IMG/VR virus record: IMGVR_UViG_3300044615_000882
Location: 1 to 30,612 of that record
Reading direction: 5' to 3' (one strand)
Origin: a virus
DNA: 30,612 nucleotides
The notes under the pieces are model-generated. The model had not been told where the DNA came from and did no database searches. It saw only the letters and a program-made list of their open reading frames with translations. Each line of letters opens with the position of its first letter. The stretch's first letter is position 1. Below, in pieces: positions 1 to 7,900 of this stretch. The position numbers and the translations under genes were made by a program.

Positions 1-23
1 GCTTTTGTTTGGGATAACCTCTA

Positions 24-464
24 ATGACCACACCAACCAGAGAGCAGGTAGTGCGGTGGCTTGAAATGGCTGGTATACCCCAGTGCGTTTCTCCAATTGA
101 CCGCGCCACTCAGATTATGGCGGCAACTAAAATAGTTACCATAGCCCGAGCCGACCTCGAAGCCACCATATCAGAGCTTACCGCCGAGGTAGGTTTCTGG
201 ATCAATAGCCGAAACGAGCTGCAGCAAGCAGACGACGCGATTATCGCAGATCAGGCGAAGGAAATTGAGCGGCTTCAAGAACACTCAACATATGTCGATA
301 GGCAGAATTTACAGTTAGGGCGAGAGCTTGCCGAACTAACTGCGCAGCGCGACGAGGCGATGGCGGCGCTTGAGAGTATCGCAGCATGCCCAGGTGACAA
401 CCGACTATCTACAGCAATTCAATGGGCAAAGGCAGCAATCGCCAAGTGCAAGGAGGGGAAATGA
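24..464 (+). CDS. Hypothetical coiled-coil phage protein
   Basis: A 146-residue protein that I do not recognise. The N-terminal 60 residues look like a small helical domain. Residues about 45-118 are rich in Glu, Gln, Ala and Leu with heptad-like spacing (for example AELTAQRDEAMAALESIA), which suggests a coiled coil. There is no signal peptide or membrane segment. The start is preceded by a GGATAACC stretch that can serve as a weak ribosome site. Its TGA stop overlaps the ATG of the next gene (ATGA at 461-464), so the two are probably translationally coupled. It belongs to a short three-gene plus-strand operon that ends at the hairpin near 756. Similar small proteins are common in phage accessory operons; no function is assigned. 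Confidence 0.75.
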   Translation: MTTPTREQVVRWLEMAGIPQCVSPIDRATQIMAATKIVTIARADLEATISELTAEVGFWINSRNELQQADDAIIADQAKEIERLQEHSTYVDRQNLQLGRELAELTAQRDEAMAALESIAACPGDNRLSTAIQWAKAAIAKCKEGK

Positions 465-634
465 ATGAACCCACCATCCAGGTGCCGGTATCCGTGTTCC
501 TTGACCTGGCTCGGGTCTACAAGGAGGAACCCCAGGAGCTGGTGAACAAGCAGTCCTATCTCTCTGTGTACCTTCTGGAAAAGAAAGCCTACCGGAAGTA
601 CCAGGAATACCGAAAGTACCTAAAAGGGCAGTAA
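461..634 (+). CDS. Small hypothetical phage protein (57 aa)
   Basis: The protein begins MNEPTIQVPVSVFLDL and is basic and Tyr/Lys-rich at its C-terminus (AYRKYQEYRKYLKGQ). I chose the ATG at 461 over the upstream ATG at 422 because a strong AAGGAGGGGAA ribosome site lies just before 461 and the ATGA overlap with the preceding stop is typical of coupled phage genes. Starting at 422 would add 13 residues translated from the preceding gene's coding region. It is probably cytoplasmic and helical. I do not recognise a family, and the function is unknown. Confidence 0.7.
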   Translation: MNEPTIQVPVSVFLDLARVYKEEPQELVNKQSYLSVYLLEKKAYRKYQEYRKYLKGQ

Positions 635-738
635 TGAAATTCTGGAAACGACTTGTCTGTTTTTTCAAAGGACACAAGCATGCCAAACCTGTTCCGTTTT
701 ACTGCGAACGGTGCGGTTGTTACTGGTTCAACCTGTAA
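634..738 (+). CDS. Tiny Cys-rich protein (34 aa), third gene of the operon
   Basis: An ATG at 634 overlaps the TAA stop of the preceding gene (TAATG), opening a 34-codon frame that ends at TAA 736-738. The product is basic at the N-terminus (MKFWKRLVCFFKGHKHAK) and ends in a C-x2-C motif (YCERCGCYWFNL). With the upstream His residues this could bind a zinc ion. The frame ends 17 bases before the terminator stem, which fits a last gene in an operon. It has no clear ribosome site of its own, so expression would depend on coupling. Such proteins are easily missed by gene finders; I am moderately sure it is real and do not know its role. Confidence 0.5.
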   Translation: MKFWKRLVCFFKGHKHAKPVPFYCERCGCYWFNL

Positions 739-755
739 CGCCCCCTTCCCCAACA

Positions 756-780
756 AAAAGCCAGCGCGAAGCTGGCTTTT
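756..780 (+). terminator. Intrinsic terminator after the first small operon
   Basis: A perfect 10-bp stem AAAAGCCAGC / GCTGGCTTTT closes a 5-base loop (GCGAA) and runs into CTCTTTTC. It lies directly after the 34-aa gene and before the excisionase-like gene, so it should end the leftmost plus-strand transcript. Confidence 0.85.
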
Positions 781-795
781 CTCTTTTCTACGACC

Positions 796-1038
796 ATGAA
801 ACAAGAAACCAATCCCATCGAACGTACCTCAATGTTCTGGGCCAGCAACGACGATTCCTGGCATACCACTGAAACCGTCGCCGCTGTCACTGAACTGTCC
901 ACTAGCACCCTGTTGAACTGGCGTGCTCAAGGTCAAGGTCCAATCTTCTTCAAATCTGGCAAGCTGGTTTTCTACCGGAAGAAGGATATCGTTACCTGGT
1001 TCAAATCTTTCCAACCATCTCAATCTCTAGCCGCGTAA
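796..1038 (+). CDS. Excisionase-like helix-turn-helix protein
   Basis: An 80-residue protein whose middle section (about 22-70) has the pattern of the small MerR/AlpA-type winged-helix family: TTETVAAVTELSTSTLLNWR is the HTH, followed by GPIFFKSGKLVFYRKKDIVTWF, the usual wing and final helix. In phages, proteins of this size and fold act as excisionases (recombination directionality factors) or small regulators. It is convergent with the integrase and overlaps its 3' end by 38 bp, an arrangement that supports a role in integration/excision. No clear ribosome site precedes the ATG at 796; an in-frame ATG at 832 is an alternative start that still keeps the HTH. Function as Xis is inferred from fold and position only. 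Confidence 0.75.
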   Translation: MKQETNPIERTSMFWASNDDSWHTTETVAAVTELSTSTLLNWRAQGQGPIFFKSGKLVFYRKKDIVTWFKSFQPSQSLAA

Positions 1039-2131
1039 GCACGGTACGCAATGTTTGGATCTCAATCTGAATGTAATCGTCCGTTACATCCTCACGCGCC
1101 CGGTGATTCATCAGGCGTTTGATGGTGTACTTGGATGGTGCCGGGTCCAATGTATTCAAGTGAGACACAAAGGTACGGCGTAAGTCATGCACCGTGATTT
1201 CCTCTCCTAACTTGGCTAGGGATTTACGAACATCGACAATGTGCCCTTCTCTCGACTTACTCGATTGAAAGACATACTCCGAGCCATCCAGCAATGGCTT
1301 GATGCGTGCCCAAAGGTACGGTCCCATGGGCACAATATGCTCATCCGAGTTCTTGGTATCTTCTTCACGAAGCACCACACACTTGTCCTGGATCTGGGTT
1401 TGCTTGAGCGTCAGAACTTCATTCTTACGTAAGCCAAGAAACAGCAGCATCAATACCACCCCCTTCATCCAACCATCCAGGAGTTCAGCCTGTTCAATCC
1501 AGGCAGCCACACCAAACTTCTTGATGAAGCCCTTCCGCTTCTTCTCAGGATTCCAGAGATTCTTTCGGGACAGGACATTTACCGGATTCGGTACGATGTC
1601 CCCGAAGTTCATGGAAGCCCGGAGGAAGCGGAGAGCGTTGTTGGCACACACCGGACCACGATCCTTGGTGATCTTGGCGTGGACAGTCACCACAAACTCC
1701 TCAGTTACCTGTTTGATTGGCTTGTTGTGCCAGTTTTCCCAGACTACATCCCGTAGCCACTGATACCCTTCTGTAGTCTTCTGCTTGATTTGTTTCCCTT
1801 GCCCTGATGTTCGGGTGTCCAGGTAGACATTCATTACGTCCAGGAGGCTACGGGTAATCTTCTTGGCGGGGGCATCACCTTTGGACATGCCCAGCAGGAT
1901 CGTTCTGGCTTCCTCTCGGGCAGCATCTGGAAAGACCACACCATGCCGCCCAATCTTGCGACGGAAACGTTCACCGTTGGCTGTACCATCCACGAAGTAG
2001 GTCTTGACGCCCTTCTGGGTGACATAGACTCCGAAGCCGGGCAGCTTCAGATCGTAGTGGAGTTCTTGGGTTTTACCCTCGGGGGCGGGAGGCAATGCCT
2101 CTACCGCTGCCTTGGTGAAATTGAACTTCAT
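1001..2131 (-). CDS. int: Tyrosine-recombinase integrase
   Basis: A 376-residue integrase of the P4/Bacteriophage-integrase type. The N-terminus (MKFNFTKAAVEALPPAPEGK and GFGVYVTQKGVKTYFVDG) is the DUF4102-like arm-binding domain. A SAM-like core-binding domain follows near 95-190. The C-terminal catalytic domain shows the Arg of LGLRKNEVLTL, the HxxR of TVHDLRRTF, a later conserved His (LMNHRAR) and the nucleophile Tyr in DDYIQIE. The ATG at 2131 has a strong AGGAGG ribosome site. It would catalyse site-specific recombination between the adjacent attP core (2207-2251) and a host tRNA gene. Length and motifs are complete, with no sign of decay. Confidence 0.97.
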   Translation of the reverse strand: MKFNFTKAAVEALPPAPEGKTQELHYDLKLPGFGVYVTQKGVKTYFVDGTANGERFRRKIGRHGVVFPDAAREEARTILLGMSKGDAPAKKITRSLLDVMNVYLDTRTSGQGKQIKQKTTEGYQWLRDVVWENWHNKPIKQVTEEFVVTVHAKITKDRGPVCANNALRFLRASMNFGDIVPNPVNVLSRKNLWNPEKKRKGFIKKFGVAAWIEQAELLDGWMKGVVLMLLFLGLRKNEVLTLKQTQIQDKCVVLREEDTKNSDEHIVPMGPYLWARIKPLLDGSEYVFQSSKSREGHIVDVRKSLAKLGEEITVHDLRRTFVSHLNTLDPAPSKYTIKRLMNHRAREDVTDDYIQIEIQTLRTVLTRLEIEMVGKI

Positions 2132-2143
2132 GATTCCTCCTGG

Positions 2144-2159
2144 TATAAATCCGGTATAA
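2144..2159. repeat. Arm-type integrase site candidate, copy 1
   Basis: The 16-base sequence TATAAATCCGGTATAA occurs here, between int and the attachment core, and again unchanged at 2352-2367 on the other side of the core. Direct repeats flanking an attP core are the usual form of integrase arm-binding sites. This copy also sits just upstream of the int ribosome site, so integrase or excisionase binding here could repress int. Confidence 0.7.
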
Positions 2160-2206
2160 CTTCAAAATCCAGATCAGGGAAGAGTCACGTAAGTCATTGA
2201 ATTTAT

Positions 2207-2251
2207 TGGTCGGGGCGGTGGGATTCGAACTCACGACCCTCTGCTCCCAAA
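2207..2251 (-). other. attP: attP core: 3' half of a tRNA-Pro(UGG)-like gene
   Basis: Read on the minus strand, these 45 bases run from the anticodon loop (TTTGGGA, anticodon TGG) through GCAG, the T-loop TTCGAAT and an acceptor 3' strand CGCCCCG to discriminator A and CCA. The 5' half of a tRNA is absent: upstream bases do not pair with the acceptor strand or the anticodon stem. A tRNA 3' half beside an integrase gene is the classical signature of an attachment core that restores the host tRNA on integration. The T stem has one A-C mismatch. Because lysis and tail genes lie on the far side, I read this as attP and not as an attL/attR junction. Host tRNA identity is inferred from the anticodon loop only. 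Confidence 0.8.
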
Positions 2252-2351
2252 TCTGATAGGCGGGCGTACACTACGCTACCGGACGCCACTTGGCAAGAAA
2301 CCAGAATCCCGTAGACCCCTTCAGAATACCTCTTGCTACCGCAGAGTTTGC

Positions 2352-2367
2352 TATAAATCCGGTATAA
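2352..2367. repeat. Arm-type integrase site candidate, copy 2
   Basis: A second exact copy of TATAAATCCGGTATAA, about 100 bp beyond the attachment core. A partial inverted copy (TTTATACCGG, 2385-2394) follows 18 bases later, forming an inverted pair with bases 2359-2368. Together with copy 1 this gives the P and P' arms expected around an integrase core. Confidence 0.7.
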
Positions 2368-2414
2368 ATTTTATGCCTCGTGCATTTATACCGGAAGGTG
2401 CCATAAATATTTGA

Positions 2415-2454
2415 TTACAAAAGAAAAGGGAGAGGTGGCCCAGACCTCTCCCTT
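2415..2454 (-). terminator. Leftward terminator of the lysis/tail block
   Basis: A perfect 11-bp stem AAGGGAGAGGT / ACCTCTCCCTT (2426-2436 and 2444-2454, 7-base loop) is followed on the minus strand by TTTTCTTTT. It should stop transcription coming from the lysozyme gene before it reaches the attachment site. Between it and the lysozyme gene (2455-2576) I see no gene, only an 8-bp inverted repeat, CCTTTCCT / AGGAAAGG, at 2464-2471 and 2504-2511. Confidence 0.85.
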
Positions 2455-2576
2455 CCCAAATAGCCTTTCCTGAACAGTCGGTGAGGAGTGGCACCAGCTG
2501 CTTAGGAAAGGGTACTGCCCCAACACATCGCGGACGAAGTGTACACCCATGAAATAGGGTACACAAGGGTTGATTA

Positions 2577-3005
2577 CTACTTGAGCAGTAGTGCTTCTGC
2601 CTTTCTTCGTAGAACCAAACCCGGGAGCTTCTTGCCCCCTCCCCAGACCCACTTCTGTAGTTCCTCGGCCACCCTATCCCAATCGCCAGCATTCACCTTG
2701 CGGCGTAGCGTCGAGGACTTGTACCGAGTAGTTCCCAGGTTGAAACAGAAGTCTGCAATAGCAGCGTGTTTGTTCTCATCAAACCAGAGCACTGGAGACA
2801 GATTGGCAGATGCTTCAGTAAATACTACCGCATCCTGATGGAGCATCACTTCAGCCACTGCTTCACTGATCGGTGCCATTCCCATGTGTACTTCCTTGCC
2901 GGTATGACCGTAGGCAATGGTGGGTACTCCTGCAGGACACAGGTAGGGCTTCAAACGAAGCCCTTCAAACTTCCGAATCAGTGTAAGGAGTACCCCGGGG
3001 ATCAC
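2577..3005 (-). CDS. Endolysin, T4-type lysozyme (GH24)
   Basis: A 142-residue muramidase of glycoside hydrolase family 24 that would cleave the glycan chains of peptidoglycan at the end of infection. The catalytic Glu is E14 in IRKFEGLRLKPY; the Thr of the family triad is T29 in PAGVPTIAYGHT. The position that is Asp20 in T4 lysozyme aligns with C23 here, giving the E-C-T triad known in some phage lysozymes. There is no signal or SAR anchor at the N-terminus, so it needs a holin to reach the cell wall. It starts at GTG, with GTGA overlapping the stop of the upstream membrane protein, and is the last gene of the lysis cassette. Confidence 0.95.
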   Translation of the reverse strand: MIPGVLLTLIRKFEGLRLKPYLCPAGVPTIAYGHTGKEVHMGMAPISEAVAEVMLHQDAVVFTEASANLSPVLWFDENKHAAIADFCFNLGTTRYKSSTLRRKVNAGDWDRVAEELQKWVWGGGKKLPGLVLRRKAEALLLK

Positions 3006-3484
3006 TTCAATCCACCGTACTTCAAAGATCGATCCACGAACCAGAAGCCAATGATGCTGCCAGAGATGGCTTTTTCATCCTTGCCCCAGATACCGAGTAG
3101 GGATTCTGCTGCCTTACCCTCTCGTTCGTAGATCACCCAGAACTGCGCGATCATCGATCCGGTATAGAGAACGATCACCCACCAGAAGGTGATCAGCGGA
3201 CGCATCAGCGAGTTGATGCCATCCACAACCGGGATGCCGGTCATCTGGCTTTGTGCGTTCACTGCTGCAATCATTGCTTGCATATCTGCCAAACCAAGAC
3301 TCTTGTTGGCTTCAATCTCAGCCAGTTTCTGGCCGGAAGTAGCTTTCAGGGTATCGGCTTCCAGTTGCTTGTCGAACATCGACAGTTCGTGTTTGCGCTC
3401 GTCCTTGCGATCCACCCACTTCAGGACTTCCGGAGCCAAGCGAAAAAGACCACCAAACAAGGTGCCCATCAAAGTTTCGATCAT
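3002..3484 (-). CDS. Holin-like protein of the GTA_holin_3TM type
   Basis: A 160-residue protein. It has an amphipathic N-terminus (MIETLMGTLFGGLFRLAPEV), a charged helical stretch at about 25-85 that probably forms a coiled coil, then a hydrophobic hairpin (LITFWWVIVLYTGSMIAQFWVIY, about 95-117) and a second hydrophobic stretch near 140-150 (SGSIIGFWFVDRSL). This layout matches the family of three-segment holins next to phage and gene-transfer-agent lysozymes. It overlaps the lysozyme gene by four bases, which supports a joint role in lysis. A ribosome site (AGGACT) precedes its ATG. Family assignment is by pattern; holin activity is inferred. Confidence 0.75.
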   Translation of the reverse strand: MIETLMGTLFGGLFRLAPEVLKWVDRKDERKHELSMFDKQLEADTLKATSGQKLAEIEANKSLGLADMQAMIAAVNAQSQMTGIPVVDGINSLMRPLITFWWVIVLYTGSMIAQFWVIYEREGKAAESLLGIWGKDEKAISGSIIGFWFVDRSLKYGGLK

Positions 3485-3492
3485 GGTGAGTC

Positions 3493-3618
3493 CTATCGTA
3501 CGTCGGTAGATCGACGTGTCTGGGTGATCATGTGGTTATGGCGTATGTGTACGGTTTGCCAGGCCCCATACAACGCCACCAACACACACAGCAGGATGAG
3601 AACGATATCTGCGAACAT
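3493..3618 (-). CDS. Small single-pass membrane protein (41 aa) in the lysis cassette
   Basis: A 41-codon frame with a strong GGAGGTAAAC ribosome site before its ATG. The product starts MFADIVLILLCVLVALYGAW, a clear N-terminal membrane helix, and continues with a short hydrophilic tail containing His and Arg (QTVHIRHNHMITQTRRSTDVR). It fills the space between the two larger holin-like genes and reads in the same direction. Size and topology would fit an antiholin, pinholin-like or inner-membrane spanin fragment, but nothing in the sequence decides between these. Confidence 0.7.
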   Translation of the reverse strand: MFADIVLILLCVLVALYGAWQTVHIRHNHMITQTRRSTDVR

Positions 3619-3620
3619 GT

Positions 3621-3926
3621 TTACCTCCGCGTATCAATGACACGTTGAAAGGCCCGTTCCAGGCCAGAGGTTCCCAGACTGGCCAAAGCCGCTGCGACAC
3701 CGATCTGTCCCACCATTGGAAGCTCAGGCACCCAGACCAGGATGATCCCGGCAGCCATGGCCAGACCCCCGGTACTCAAAGCACGCCCAATCAACAGGCG
3801 TAAAGTGACCCGCTCATTACTGCCGAGCAGCTGACCCATGCCAATAGCAATGCCCACCAACGAAAAAAGAAAGGAACTGGCAAGTTGATCGTGCCAGTGC
3901 TGCAAGACTCCAGTCAGTCTGTCCAT
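3621..3926 (-). CDS. LydA-like holin
   Basis: A 101-residue protein starting MDRLTGVLQHWHDQL. I chose the ATG at 3926 because an AGGA element precedes it; an in-frame ATG at 3965 has no ribosome site and adds 13 residues with no family-like features. Three hydrophobic segments are visible: about 17-34 (SSFLFSLVGIAIGMGQLL), 48-66 (GRALSTGGLAMAAGIILVW) and 72-86 (MVGQIGVAAALASLG), ending in a basic tail. This resembles holins of the P1 LydA kind. It is followed by the 41-aa membrane protein. Holin function is likely from topology and neighbourhood. Confidence 0.75.
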   Translation of the reverse strand: MDRLTGVLQHWHDQLASSFLFSLVGIAIGMGQLLGSNERVTLRLLIGRALSTGGLAMAAGIILVWVPELPMVGQIGVAAALASLGTSGLERAFQRVIDTRR

Positions 3927-4042
3927 CGTGAATTGATTCCTATGAAAGTGGGCGATTGACGACACATGCTTGATTTCAACCAGTCAGCACATTGGTAGGC
4001 ATCCCACCCATTCAGGTGATCAATCCAGACATGCAGCTTCAG
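3914..4042 (-). CDS. Possible small protein with a non-ATG start (42 aa)
   Basis: An open frame with no ATG near its 5' end translates to LKLHVWIDHLNGWDAY and continues QCADWLKSSMCRQSP. The tryptophan- and aspartate-rich composition looks like real protein. A CTG at 4042 lies three bases after a CCAGGAG ribosome site, so CTG initiation is possible. It would fill the otherwise empty gap between the 95-aa membrane protein and the LydA-like holin, overlapping the holin start by 13 bases. I do not recognise a family. Treat as a candidate only. Confidence 0.35.
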   Translation of the reverse strand: MKLHVWIDHLNGWDAYQCADWLKSSMCRQSPTFIGINSRWTD

Positions 4043-4058
4043 GTACTCCTGGAGGGAA

Positions 4059-4346
4059 TTACCCTCGATACGGCGAAACGATGGCTAGGGGTAAAACGGC
4101 AATAACCGGGAAGAGGAAATCCAGTTTTGAATCCAGGGACCACTTCCAGATGGCAAAACCAGCAAAAGGATTCAGGGAAGTGACGGCACCACCACAGGCA
4201 AGTTTCTTTTCAAACTGAGCATGTTCTCGGCCCAGGAAAAAGGCTGCACCAAATGCAGCCCCCGCCCACCAATTACCTGTGAGAATACCAATGCAAAATT
4301 GCATCAGCAGTGCGTATCCAGCATGTTCAAAATTGGTTTGATTCAT
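4059..4346 (-). CDS. Small membrane protein upstream of the lysis genes (95 aa)
   Basis: A hydrophobic protein beginning MNQTNFEHAGYALLMQFCIG, with membrane segments at about 10-40 (WWAGAAFGAAFFLGREHA near the end) and 72-90 (LDFLFPVIAVLPLAIV). The central NPFAGFAIWKWS section links them. The pattern is typical of phage proteins often found beside holins, but the function is not established here. It has no good ribosome site; its ATG lies 6 bases after the 3' arm of a 12-bp inverted repeat (4352-4393), so translation may depend on RNA structure. It is transcribed with the tail-fibre block upstream unless the repeat stops the polymerase. Confidence 0.75.
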   Translation of the reverse strand: MNQTNFEHAGYALLMQFCIGILTGNWWAGAAFGAAFFLGREHAQFEKKLACGGAVTSLNPFAGFAIWKWSLDSKLDFLFPVIAVLPLAIVSPYRG

Positions 4347-4351
4347 GATTA

Positions 4352-4393
4352 TTTATAATCCACTCAATTTGTTTAAAGTGGGTGGATTATAAA
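4352..4393 (-). repeat. 12-bp inverted repeat between tail-fibre and lysis genes
   Basis: TTTATAATCCAC (4352-4363) and GTGGATTATAAA (4382-4393) are perfectly complementary with an 18-base AT-rich spacer. It fills almost all of the space between the DUF4376 stop and the next start. It lacks a T-tract, so it is not a standard terminator; it could be an attenuating or translation-controlling hairpin, or an operator. Confidence 0.7.
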
Positions 4394-4954
4394 TCACCAT
4401 GTCACTGCATTTATCTCTTCCAAAGTATTTGCAGCATCAATTTGTGCTTTCAGTTCCAGTGCTCTTTGGTGAATTGCATTCCCAGCTGAAACCAATAGCA
4501 CTGGTAATTGGAGTAGTTGTGCCTTTGATAATGTTATCTGGCTATTATCTGCACAGGTCCAGTTAATAGTGAAATCATCTGGGAGCATCATTGCAGCCTG
4601 AGAAGCAAAGATAATATTCGTGCGGGATGCCTCATCGCTATCAAAGGTCTTTCCAAATGCCTCAAACCCTGAATTACGGGCTGCGTCCCTTGCCTTGTTA
4701 ATACGATCCCTGGCGACTTGTTTTGCTGCATCAATACTGGCTTGGGACACTTCCCATGTGAAAGTTTCTCCTTTCCATATATGAAACTCACTGGGTGCAG
4801 GGGGGGCAGTCAAAAACATCCCCTCATAATAATGGGTAGCCCCTTGGGGGATCTCCGTTACAGGGATATACCCGAATTGGGCGTAGTCTGGGGAGGTTGA
4901 AACCACCCGATCAACAATCTTGTTAAACGCATCGGTTTTGATGTAACTATTCAC
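4394..4954 (-). CDS. DUF4376 tail-fibre assembly-type protein
   Basis: A 186-residue protein. The C-terminal two thirds match the DUF4376 pattern: RINKARDAARNSGFEAFGKT, then FDSDEASRTNIIFASQAA, FTINWTCADN and a closing helical NAIHQRALELKAQIDAA. Proteins with this domain sit directly after phage tail-fibre genes and are thought to help fold or attach fibres. Here the GTG start overlaps the tail-fibre stop (GTGA) and a GGGAG ribosome site lies seven bases upstream, so the two are coupled. The N-terminal 60 residues are variable in the family. Assembly role is inferred from family and position. Confidence 0.88.
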   Translation of the reverse strand: MNSYIKTDAFNKIVDRVVSTSPDYAQFGYIPVTEIPQGATHYYEGMFLTAPPAPSEFHIWKGETFTWEVSQASIDAAKQVARDRINKARDAARNSGFEAFGKTFDSDEASRTNIIFASQAAMMLPDDFTINWTCADNSQITLSKAQLLQLPVLLVSAGNAIHQRALELKAQIDAANTLEEINAVTW

Positions 4955-7900
4955 TTTTTAACTCCCAGTGCGTAAATGTACCCCCCACGATTTTCAATAC
5001 TTCCTCCTGCCACACGAACAAACATAGTATGTGCCCCAGCGGCAAGATTTAATGCGTGCGCTATCCCAAAACTTCTTTGAGCAGAGTATTCATCAAAAGT
5101 AAGTGATCGTTTGAGGCTCCCATCTACGTATAACTTTACTGATGAAACCCCCCCAGTCATGAATATTGCGTAGTCAATCTGAGTTGTAATAAGCACAGAT
5201 GCTGCATGAGATAAGGTAAGCGTGTATGTGGGTGAATTGTAGGAACTGACGTATCCACTATCCGTGGTCCAGGTACCTAACACCACATCAGTAATTGCAG
5301 AATCAGCAATTTTTCCAGTGCCCACTGTCAGGTTTTCAATATGAGCTGCCTGGACAACCAGATTCCCAATTTGTGCACTCCCAATGGCCGCATTACCAAT
5401 CTTAGCTGATGTAATTGCAGCATCTGCAATCTGAGCAGTTTGAATGGCTGCATTGGCAATATAGGTGCTGGCATTGGCTGGAGTAATCTGACCAGAAATA
5501 TCTACCCCAAAGGTTGCCCCTACGGTGGCGCTCTGAACCCACGCCCCTGCTACCTTCTGGTACAGCACCTTCGTGTCCGTCGAATAGTAGAAATCACCAT
5601 TCGCCCCCGCTGGACGAGAAGCAAACACCCCAGAGGACACGATGTTTACGGTCGCCCCAGTAGCAATACCTGAGAGCTTGGTGGCTTCCGTGCTATTGAC
5701 CTGGGACAAGGAGGTAGCCACATTACCGGAAGCCACCCAGGCACCGGATACGCGAGTCTTTATTGTGACCGGGGCATTGGTATCCACCCATACATCACCA
5801 TCAGTAGGTGAGGAGGGGGCAGTGGTCGCCGCTGTGATCGTGTTCTTGGTGGCATTGTCGGCAGGCTTGCCAGTACCAGTCACCCCAGACCAGGAGGCTA
5901 CCTTGCCTGCTTCCTCGGCAATCTTGTTCAGCAACACCTGGCGAGCCGCATACATCGCCTGCCAGTTGCTACGGAAAGTCGCGCCCACAATCGTGGTCGT
6001 GGTGCCCAACGAGGCATCATTGATCCATGAAGGTGGCGTAGAGGTGCTCAAGGTGTACGCCGCCCCATTATTCAGGTAGGTGCCAAGCGTTTGCACGGCA
6101 GTGTTGTAGGCCGTGTTCGCAGTCGCTGCAGCAGCGTACAAGCCTGCATTGGTATTGATCCCGGCCTTCTCGTTGATGACCACACCCCACTCACGGCGCA
6201 CATCATGCTTCTCGGAAGGGGTCAGCTTGGCATCGCTGGCAATGTCGGTCAGCAGAGCGTTGGCTGTATTGGCATTGGTAGATGCAGTGTTGGCAGTGGC
6301 TTGTGCCGTCGCTGCGTTCGTTGTTGCCGTATTCGCCTGTGTTTGGGCAGCATCTGCCAATGCCTTGGCGTTGGCCGCGATCTTGTTCAGCACAACCTGA
6401 CGCGCAACGTAGACGTCATTGAACTTGCTGCGGAAAGTTGCACCAACAATAGTGGTATTTCCAGTCAGCGTGCTCCACAAAACCGGCGAAGTTAACGTAG
6501 CAAGGTACGTGGTTAGTGCTGAAATAGCTGTGTCGTAGGTCGTCTTTTCAGTAGTGATCCCATAGGCAGTTGCCTGAGTATCAATCCCGGCTTGCTCGGC
6601 CACGATAACGTCGCGTTGAGCAATAATACTAGGCTTCTCCCCAGGCGTTAAAAGGCTGTCCGAGGCTATATCAGTCAGCGCAGCCAGCGCGGTCGTTGCA
6701 TTTGTGGCTGCGGTGTTGGCCGTTGAAAGTGCCGTTGAAGCATTCGATTCAACCGTCTGAGCCAGGGTGTCGCCAACATAGGTGCCAGCAGGAGCGCCCA
6801 CAGTCGCCCCAGGAGAAACATTCGCGTTGTAATCCTCAATATACGGATCATTGGGCGCACCTGCACTCCACAATTGCCATTGATACCAGTGGTTGCCGGT
6901 ATTGACGGTATTTCCATTGACGAAGACCCGCACGTACCGAGCAAAGTCATTGATTCGGTCGATAGTGGGTAGGCGCGCACCAATTGGTCGCCAGTTATTG
7001 ATCGGCCCCCGGCTTTGAATATAGGCGCTGACGGCACCAGCTGCTGATCCGTCCCCTACAATCCAGCGCCACGTCGCCGCGTCGTCTGAAATCGCAATGG
7101 CGTAGCTGTACGTCCGACTGTCTTGCGCGTAAAAATATTGAAAACTCGATTCGATGAACTTTGTAGAACCAAAGTCCGCTTGAATCCATGCGGCGTTACT
7201 TGCAGCCGTTGTATAAGCACTACCGATTGCCAGCGCAGAATCGGCAAGAACATCCTTAATATTTGTCGAGCCACTATTGATGATGGTGGTTGTGGGCGTA
7301 CTCGCCAGATCGGTGCCTGAGAAGGGGGACGCAACCACACTACCAATCGCTCCCCAATCCACAGCAGATAGCGGACCAAAGCGGATATTGGTGAGCTTGC
7401 CCATTGTGCCATTGAATGAGGAATCAAAGTACAACCGCAGGTTGGGCGGGGCTGATATTGTGCGTAGAATCTCTCCGTTTTTCGTGTAGCGTACATTCAC
7501 GCCATCATAAATGACCGCAAGAATATCTGACGCAACGTAGGTGCTGAAAACACCTTTATGTACGCCACCCTCATAAATAGCAACCTGTCCATCATTTCGG
7601 ATGTACCAGGCGTAGTCGATGGATGTATAAGAGGCATCAGTCAGTGGATCGGTGTTAAGACCGAACATGATCGCCTTGTTAGCTTGCGCTGGAGTGGCCG
7701 ACGCATATGCTCCGCCAGTGTAGCCATCAGCACTGTAAACCTCGCCATCCCAAACGTTGGTAGCACTGGAGCGCTCTGCGGTATTCCCTGTGACAGTACA
7801 ATTTGCCCCAGCTTTCAGCACAAGATCGGCAGTGGCGTTGAGCGCCCCCGTGTATCCCAGCCCACCGATAGTGACCTGGCCACCGCCACCCCCTGAGAGT

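Noticed and set aside
2207-2290. A complete tRNA-Pro gene on the minus strand
   Set aside because: The 5' half does not pair with the acceptor 3' strand or the anticodon stem, so only a 3' half is present, as in an attachment core.
2464-2511. Inverted repeat CCTTTCCT/AGGAAAGG as a terminator
   Set aside because: The loop is 32 bases and no T-tract follows; a better terminator stands next to it.
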